NCBI GenBank assembly: GCA_020057505.1 | Contig: JAGVFQ010000034.1 | Location: 1-40,631 of the forward strand | DNA: 40,631 nt | Origin: Patescibacteria group bacterium | GTDB taxonomy: Bacteria; Patescibacteriota; Patescibacteriia; JAGVFQ01 | Reading direction: 5' to 3' | In this document: piece by piece, positions 35,051-40,631 of the stretch | Layout: each line of letters begins with the position of its first letter | Position numbering within the stretch: position 1 is the first letter of the stretch | The notes under the pieces: model-generated | What the model saw: the letters and a program-made list of their open reading frames with translations, nothing else | What the model was told of the DNA's origin: nothing | Databases searched by the model: none | Made by a program: the position numbers and the translations under genes

Positions 35051-37924
35051 TTAATTCATGCCGGTCGAACTTATTTTGGTAAAGACCAAAAATACTATCA
35101 AGAAAAATATGCCCATGAAAATCGGGGCTAAAGTTGAGACAAAATTAAAACGGCCTGGTTTAAAGCGCTGTAAAAGCAAGGAATTGACTACGACCGAGAT
35201 TGAACTGAAAGCCATGGCTAAACCGGCTAATTCCGGTCGCAAAACAATGCCAAAGCCAATGAATACCCGGGCGGCAATGGGAATACCAATCAGGTTATAA
35301 AATAAAGCAAAAAACATATTTTGTTTGATTTTACCGACAGTTTCCCTGCTTAAATCTATGGCCGCGATAACATCCCTCAAATCGTTTTTTACCATAACGA
35401 TGCCGCCAGTTTCCATGGCCACATCGGCGCCACTACCCATGGCAATGCCCAAATCGGCTTGAGCCAACGCTGGCGCATCATTAATACCGTCGCCGATCAT
35501 CGCCACTTTAATGCCGGTCCCCTGTAATTTTTGTATTTCATTGGCTTTATCCTGAGGCAAAACTTCTGCCAAAACATTATCAATTCCGACTTGTTTGGCA
35601 ATCGCATTGGCAGTCCGCTGATTATCACCGGTAATCATATAAAGTGTAAAGCCCTTGTTTTTTAATTGCCTAATTGCTTCTGAAGAAGTTTCTTTAATCG
35701 TATCAGCCACGGCAATCAGCCCCAGTACTTCATTTTCTGAAGTTAAAATCATAGCGGTTTTGCCGGCTTCTTCCAACCTCAGCATTTTCTTCTCAATTTT
35801 ATCTGGCGATAAGCCGACAATATCCGTGATTAATTTACGATTGCCAAAATAATATTTTTTATTATTAAGCAGCCCCTCAACGCCATGACCGGGAATTGCT
35901 CTGAAATTTTGAACTTCCAATAAATCGATATTTTCTTCTTCAGAATATTTAACAATGGCATCGGCCAACGGATGTTCTGATAATTTTTCTAAACTAGCCG
36001 CCAAAGTCAAAATTTCCTGCTCATCGCCTAAGCCATTGGCAACAATATCCGTTACTTCCGGCTGACCTTTAGTCAAAGTTCCGGTTTTATCAAAAATAAT
36101 GGCTTTAACCTTGCAAGCCGCTTCTAATGGTTCGCCGCCTTTAATTAAAATGCCATATTCTGCTCCCTTGCCGGTACCAACCATAATGGCGGTCGGAGTA
36201 GCCAGGCCTAAAGCGCACGGACAAGCAATAACCAAAACTGCAGTAAAGGCCATAAGCGCAAATGAAATACCAAAACCTAAAAACAACCAAGTAACCAAAG
36301 TTATTACGGAAATGATTAAGACGATTGGCACAAATTTGGCTGAAATCCGGTCAGCATACGCCTGAATTGGAGCCTTTGATCCCTGGGCATCTTCAATAAA
36401 CTTGATAATTTGAGCCAAGGCGGTTTCACTGCCTACTTTGGTGGCCTTAAATTCAAGACTGCCGTTTTTATTAATGGTGGCGCCAATCACCGTATCGCCT
36501 TCATTTTTTTCTACCGGCAAACTTTCTCCGGTCAGCATTGATTCATCAACCGCTGAAGAACCCTTAACCACTATACCATCAACCGGAATTTTTTCTCCCG
36601 GTTTAACTAAAATCAAATCCCCGGCAACTACTTGTTCAATTGGTATATCTATATATTTTCCGTTTTTATTTACTCGCGCGGTTTTTGCCTGCAAACCCAT
36701 GAGTTTTTTTATCGCTTCGCTGGTCCGGCCTTTGCTTTTGGCTTCCAGCCATTTGCCTAAAATAACAAAAGTAATCAAAAAGGCCGCCGTCTCAAAATAA
36801 AGATCGGGAATTTTCATTCCAACCTCGGCAAAAAAGGAACTATTAAGCAGGACATAGCTAAAATATCTAAACAAACTATAAAAATAAGCCGCTGAGGTGC
36901 CAATAGCAATCAGGCTGTCCATGTTGAAAGTTTTCATTTTCAAGCTGGACCAGGCGCCTTTATAAAATCCTCGGCCAAAGATGAACTGTACCGGCGTGGC
37001 TAAGATTAAAGAAATCAAGCCGACATAGGGCAGCAAAAAACTGGCGCCAGGCAGCCATCTAAAAAAATCAAAAAGCATAAAATAAAGCATGGGCACGCTT
37101 AATATAAAACTTCCGATGAAATTTTTAAAATAGCCTTTAATGGTAGCAGTTCTTTTTTTTCTTTCAACTTCAGGATCAGCCTGATCAGCTAAGCTGGCTT
37201 GATAGCCGGTTTTATTGACGGCTTTAATCAGTTCTTCTGGTGTGGTAATTTTGGTATCATAAGTCACCAGCGCTTTCTCTGAAGCAAAATTAACATTGGC
37301 ATTAATAACGCCCGTGGTTTTTTTCAAAGATTTCTCAATCAACCCGGCACAGGAAGAGCAATGCATGCCACTTAAAGACAAACCGACTTTCTTAATAGCG
37401 CTTCCCTCTTTTGTTCCCGGTTCTTCTAGGGTCTCAGCTCGGTCTTCAGCGACAATTCCTTTTTTAATCTCATCTGAAATCAAATTAATTTTTGGCTCTG
37501 ATTTGGGTAATAATTCGCTGGTTTGCTCTTGGGCTTGAAAATCTGCGGGAGTTATCGACCTAAGCGCGCGACTGAGAAAATAAGCGATTTTCTCTGCATT
37601 TTCTCCTTCAGCTTCTATTTTTGTTTCCACTTTTACTTTAAAAGGCGCCTTTTTGTCAGACTCGACCACGGTGGGCGGAAAGCTTGACTCGGGTTTACTA
37701 TCAATTTCTGGTAAAACTTGAGCTTCATAGCCACTATTTCTTATAGCCGTTAAAATTTCGGCATCGCTGCTTAATTGATCGTCGTATTCTATCTCACCTC
37801 GGCCGTTTTGAGCATCAATCTTTATCACCTTCACTCCGTTCGATTCATCAACTGACATGGTGATTATCTTTTCGCAGGAAGCGCAATGCATGCCATCTAT
37901 CTTTAAATTTATTTTCTTTATCAT
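35051..37924 (-). CDS. copA: Copper-type P1B ATPase (CPC) with two HMA domains and long linker
   Basis: [60 protein letters not shown]. Confidence 0.93.
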   Translation of the reverse strand: MIKKINLKIDGMHCASCEKIITMSVDESNGVKVIKIDAQNGRGEIEYDDQLSSDAEILTAIRNSGYEAQVLPEIDSKPESSFPPTVVESDKKAPFKVKVETKIEAEGENAEKIAYFLSRALRSITPADFQAQEQTSELLPKSEPKINLISDEIKKGIVAEDRAETLEEPGTKEGSAIKKVGLSLSGMHCSSCAGLIEKSLKKTTGVINANVNFASEKALVTYDTKITTPEELIKAVNKTGYQASLADQADPEVERKKRTATIKGYFKNFIGSFILSVPMLYFMLFDFFRWLPGASFLLPYVGLISLILATPVQFIFGRGFYKGAWSSLKMKTFNMDSLIAIGTSAAYFYSLFRYFSYVLLNSSFFAEVGMKIPDLYFETAAFLITFVILGKWLEAKSKGRTSEAIKKLMGLQAKTARVNKNGKYIDIPIEQVVAGDLILVKPGEKIPVDGIVVKGSSAVDESMLTGESLPVEKNEGDTVIGATINKNGSLEFKATKVGSETALAQIIKFIEDAQGSKAPIQAYADRISAKFVPIVLIISVITLVTWLFLGFGISFALMAFTAVLVIACPCALGLATPTAIMVGTGKGAEYGILIKGGEPLEAACKVKAIIFDKTGTLTKGQPEVTDIVANGLGDEQEILTLAASLEKLSEHPLADAIVKYSEEENIDLLEVQNFRAIPGHGVEGLLNNKKYYFGNRKLITDIVGLSPDKIEKKMLRLEEAGKTAMILTSENEVLGLIAVADTIKETSSEAIRQLKNKGFTLYMITGDNQRTANAIAKQVGIDNVLAEVLPQDKANEIQKLQGTGIKVAMIGDGINDAPALAQADLGIAMGSGADVAMETGGIVMVKNDLRDVIAAIDLSRETVGKIKQNMFFALFYNLIGIPIAARVFIGFGIVLRPELAGLAMAFSSISVVVNSLLLQRFKPGRFNFVSTLAPIFMGIFFLIVFLVFTKISSTGMN

Positions 37925-37952
37925 ATTTTTAAAAAAGAATAATTAATATTTT

Positions 37953-38618
37953 TTATATCAGCCACCATAGAAGCAGTAGGCCGGAAATAATCATGGAAAT
38001 CCCCATAATCAATTTAATCCAATTAAATGTTTTACTGTTAAGTTTCCGCATAAATTCAAATACGGGCCGATTGCCAGTCGAAACAAAAATCAGAATCAGA
38101 GGCAGGACGAACATAACATTGTATAAAAGCAGATAGGAAATGCCTTGCCAAAAAGTCTCTCTAACCGTTAAAAGACTGATGGTGGCTAGATAAACTCCGC
38201 CTGAGCAAGGAAATTCGCAGATGCCGATTAAAAATCCCAAGACAACGGCGGAAAGTATGGTAATCTGGGGTTTCCATTTGGGAATCCGGCAACGGCTAAA
38301 GAAAGCGGAAAGAACGGGAACCTTCCAATTCGGCCAAAAAAATTCTTTTAAATTAAATAAGCCAAGTATTAAAATCAAAAATGCCGCGATCCAGCCAAAG
38401 AAATTATGAACGCCAAAAAGATGGATAACGTGAAAAATACCAAAACCGATAAAAAGATAAGTCACATAGGTTGCCAGAATATAAAATAGGCCGAAAGCAA
38501 TAAATAATTTTCGCTCAACTTTAAGCGACAAAATCAAGGCCAAATAAAAGATTAGAACGCCGATAGCGCAGGGATTAAAAGAATCTATTAATCCGTTAAT
38601 CAAAACTAAATAAAGCAT
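37953..38618 (-). CDS. CcdA/DsbD-like transmembrane thiol transporter
   Basis: DSFNPCAIGVLIFYLALIL and GICEFPCSGGVYLATI. Confidence 0.85.
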   Translation of the reverse strand: MLYLVLINGLIDSFNPCAIGVLIFYLALILSLKVERKLFIAFGLFYILATYVTYLFIGFGIFHVIHLFGVHNFFGWIAAFLILILGLFNLKEFFWPNWKVPVLSAFFSRCRIPKWKPQITILSAVVLGFLIGICEFPCSGGVYLATISLLTVRETFWQGISYLLLYNVMFVLPLILIFVSTGNRPVFEFMRKLNSKTFNWIKLIMGISMIISGLLLLWWLI

Positions 38619-38626
38619 ATATTGTT

Positions 38627-39124
38627 TTATTCAACTACCGCTTGGAAGCGGATATTAGTTAGCGGTTTTTCCGGATCATTGGTTTTAAAAATAACTTCCC
38701 GTTTAACAACGCCTTTAACCGGCATGATTCTCGGTTCATAAATAACTCTCAAAACAGCGCTTTCGCCGGGCAAAATTTCTCCCCGCCATTTCATGTCGCG
38801 ATTCATGGCAAATTTTGGACTTTCCCGGCCATTAATTACTAATTGGGCAAAAGTGCAATCGCAAGAAGTGTAAATATCGGAAATGACTAATGGTTTTGAT
38901 CCTTTATTTTGGAGGGGAATTTCTTGGACTTTTACGTCATCCACTTTCATTAATCCAAAGTCAAAACTTGTTTCGGAAATCTCCAACTGCGGCCGGCTCT
39001 GATCGGTATTGCCATACTGAGGAATAGGAGCGTTTTGGGTCGCAAATGCCGCGATAATAACACCGCCAAAAATCACTAACGTGAAAATAATAATGCCAAT
39101 AGTTATAGGTTCGATTTTTTTCAT
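38627..39124 (-). CDS. DUF1573-like exported protein
   Basis: SFDFGLMKVDDVKVQEIPLQNKGSKPLVISDIYTSCDCTFAQL. Confidence 0.88.
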   Translation of the reverse strand: MKKIEPITIGIIIFTLVIFGGVIIAAFATQNAPIPQYGNTDQSRPQLEISETSFDFGLMKVDDVKVQEIPLQNKGSKPLVISDIYTSCDCTFAQLVINGRESPKFAMNRDMKWRGEILPGESAVLRVIYEPRIMPVKGVVKREVIFKTNDPEKPLTNIRFQAVVE

Positions 39125-39129
39125 AAAGA

Positions 39130-40146
39130 TTATTTGGTTAAGAGACTGTCAATCACTTGCTTAAAAGATTCATAAGGCTGGGCGCCGCTCACAAGCTGGC
39201 CATTAACAAAAGTGGCCGGCGTGCCATTGACTCCCTTGCTTGAACCCTCTTGAAATTCAGTATTGACTTTAGAGGCGTATTTGCCGCTGTCAAGACAATC
39301 ACTGAACTTGCTTTCTTTAAGACCAAGATCCTTGGCCCATTGCTTGAATTTTTCCAGGCTAAAGCCGGCTTGTTGATTGTCGAAAAGTTTATCATGGTAT
39401 TCCCAGAATTTTCCTTGTTCAGCGGCGCACTCGGCTGATTCAGCCGCTTTCTCGCCATTAGGATGGAAGCTTAAAGGGAAATGTTTATATACCAATCGGA
39501 CTTTATCCGGATAATCCTGAATGATTTTTTTAAAAGTAGGATAAATCTTGCCGCAGAAAGGACATTCAAAATCGGAAAATTCGACTAGCGTTATCGGCGC
39601 GTTAAAATTGCCTCGAACATTATCATTTTTTGTGATATCAAATTTCTGGACGGCCGCAGGCTGATTGTCGGCTGATGGCGCCGGCTGCTGGACTAATGGC
39701 TGATTAACAGCTTGAGCCGAGGCCGCTTTTATATTTTGCCCTTCAATCGTCGGACTTTTAAATAAAATAGCCAAAAGAATAACATTAGTTATTAATGAAA
39801 CAATACTAATACCCACCAGCAGCCCTAACCAAAATATTTTTTTATCATTTGATTCTGAAGATAAAGATTCTCGGCAACGATCTGTTCCTCTATTATCTTC
39901 TTCCTCTTGAATTTTTTCTTTGATTTTATTTTCTTCTTTGGTTACTTCATAGTCGCCGGCGCTATTGATTGCGTCAAAAATTTCTTGTTCTTTGATTTTT
40001 GAAGAATCGTAAACCACGACTCCTCTTCCAGAATCAAAATTGACTTTAGCCGCCGTTATTCCCGCCTTATTTTTTAATCTATCTTCGATCAGCATGGCGC
40101 AGGACTTGCAATTCATGCCCTTGATTTGAACTTTTATCTTTTGCAT
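39130..40146 (-). CDS. HMA domain - TM - DsbA-like (CPFC) fusion protein
   Basis: N-terminal GMNCKSCAMLIEDRL, TM segment, then EFSDFECPFCGKIYPTF...GVNGTPATFVNGQLVSGAQPYESF in one uninterrupted ORF. Confidence 0.93.
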   Translation of the reverse strand: MQKIKVQIKGMNCKSCAMLIEDRLKNKAGITAAKVNFDSGRGVVVYDSSKIKEQEIFDAINSAGDYEVTKEENKIKEKIQEEEDNRGTDRCRESLSSESNDKKIFWLGLLVGISIVSLITNVILLAILFKSPTIEGQNIKAASAQAVNQPLVQQPAPSADNQPAAVQKFDITKNDNVRGNFNAPITLVEFSDFECPFCGKIYPTFKKIIQDYPDKVRLVYKHFPLSFHPNGEKAAESAECAAEQGKFWEYHDKLFDNQQAGFSLEKFKQWAKDLGLKESKFSDCLDSGKYASKVNTEFQEGSSKGVNGTPATFVNGQLVSGAQPYESFKQVIDSLLTK

Positions 40147-40199
40147 AAAAATTAATTATTTTTATAAATTTAGGTTAAAATTTCGCGATTATTGTTCAG

Positions 40200-40631
40200 T
40201 CATTTTGGCGCCGAACAGCTTCCGCTGCCACCGCCGCCACAACCGCAACCCTTGGCTCCTGAAGGAATAGGTGTTGATTCTGCCAAAGCCGCGCTGCCGG
40301 TAGGGTTGGACAAGCCGGCTGATGCGGTTTTAGTATTTACAACCTCGATAATGCCGGAAATCATTCCCATCCAACAGCTAAAGACATACTTGCCGGCTTT
40401 CGTGGGGGTAAATTCTTTAATAGCTACCTGACCCGGCGTGAGACTTATCTGGCCGTCAAATAAACTGCGAGAGATAATAGCATTGGTACAGCCGCTGGTT
40501 CCCGTATCAGTGATTTCCCAACGAACCGGCATTCCCAATCTCACTTTCAGATTATTCGGCGCATAACCTCGGCTTGAAGCTTCCATTTTTAATATTTGTT
40601 TGCCGTTAATAATAGAAGGCAACCCTTCTTC
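40200..40631 (-). CDS. Cupredoxin-like protein, partial at window edge, with Cys/Gly-rich tail
   Basis: LKVRLGMPVRWEITDTGTSGCTNAII...YVFSCWMGMISGIIEV...GCGCGGGGSGSCSAPK; frame stays open to the window end (EEGLPSII). Confidence 0.75.
   Translation of the reverse strand, partial: EEGLPSIINGKQILKMEASSRGYAPNNLKVRLGMPVRWEITDTGTSGCTNAIISRSLFDGQISLTPGQVAIKEFTPTKAGKYVFSCWMGMISGIIEVVNTKTASAGLSNPTGSAALAESTPIPSGAKGCGCGGGGSGSCSAPK

Overview
AT-rich 40.6 kb bacterial chromosome segment. Gene content and the many small orphan genes resemble Candidatus Patescibacteria/CPR-type genomes (inference, not tested). Housekeeping genes recognised: fmt, def, priA, prs, clpB (with a CIRCE site), gltX, serS, ftsQ, ddl, tRNA-Ser(GGA), and all three AmmeMemoRadiSam components. 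Small monocistronic zinc-ribbon or secreted genes with near-consensus promoters, structured leaders and terminators are scattered among them. From about 28.9 to 40.6 kb everything is on the minus strand and forms an envelope metal/thiol-redox island: two P1B ATPases (one CPD, one CPC), HMA chaperone, two Cys/Met cupredoxin-like proteins, CcdA-like protein, DUF1573-like protein, DsbA-like protein and an HMA-TM-DsbA fusion. Most notable items: the HMA-DsbA fusion and its neighbourhood; the CPD-motif ATPase; a DUF6629-like gene interrupted by one in-frame TGA where Trp is expected; a C-terminal purF relic with intact terminator; palindromic or tandem repeats carried in frame inside priA, amrS and ddl; a recurring AGGAGG just after stop codons and before terminators; and a GC-rich zinc-ribbon gene sharing promoter and leader motifs with another zinc-ribbon gene. 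All assignments are from reading sequence by eye; no searches were run.
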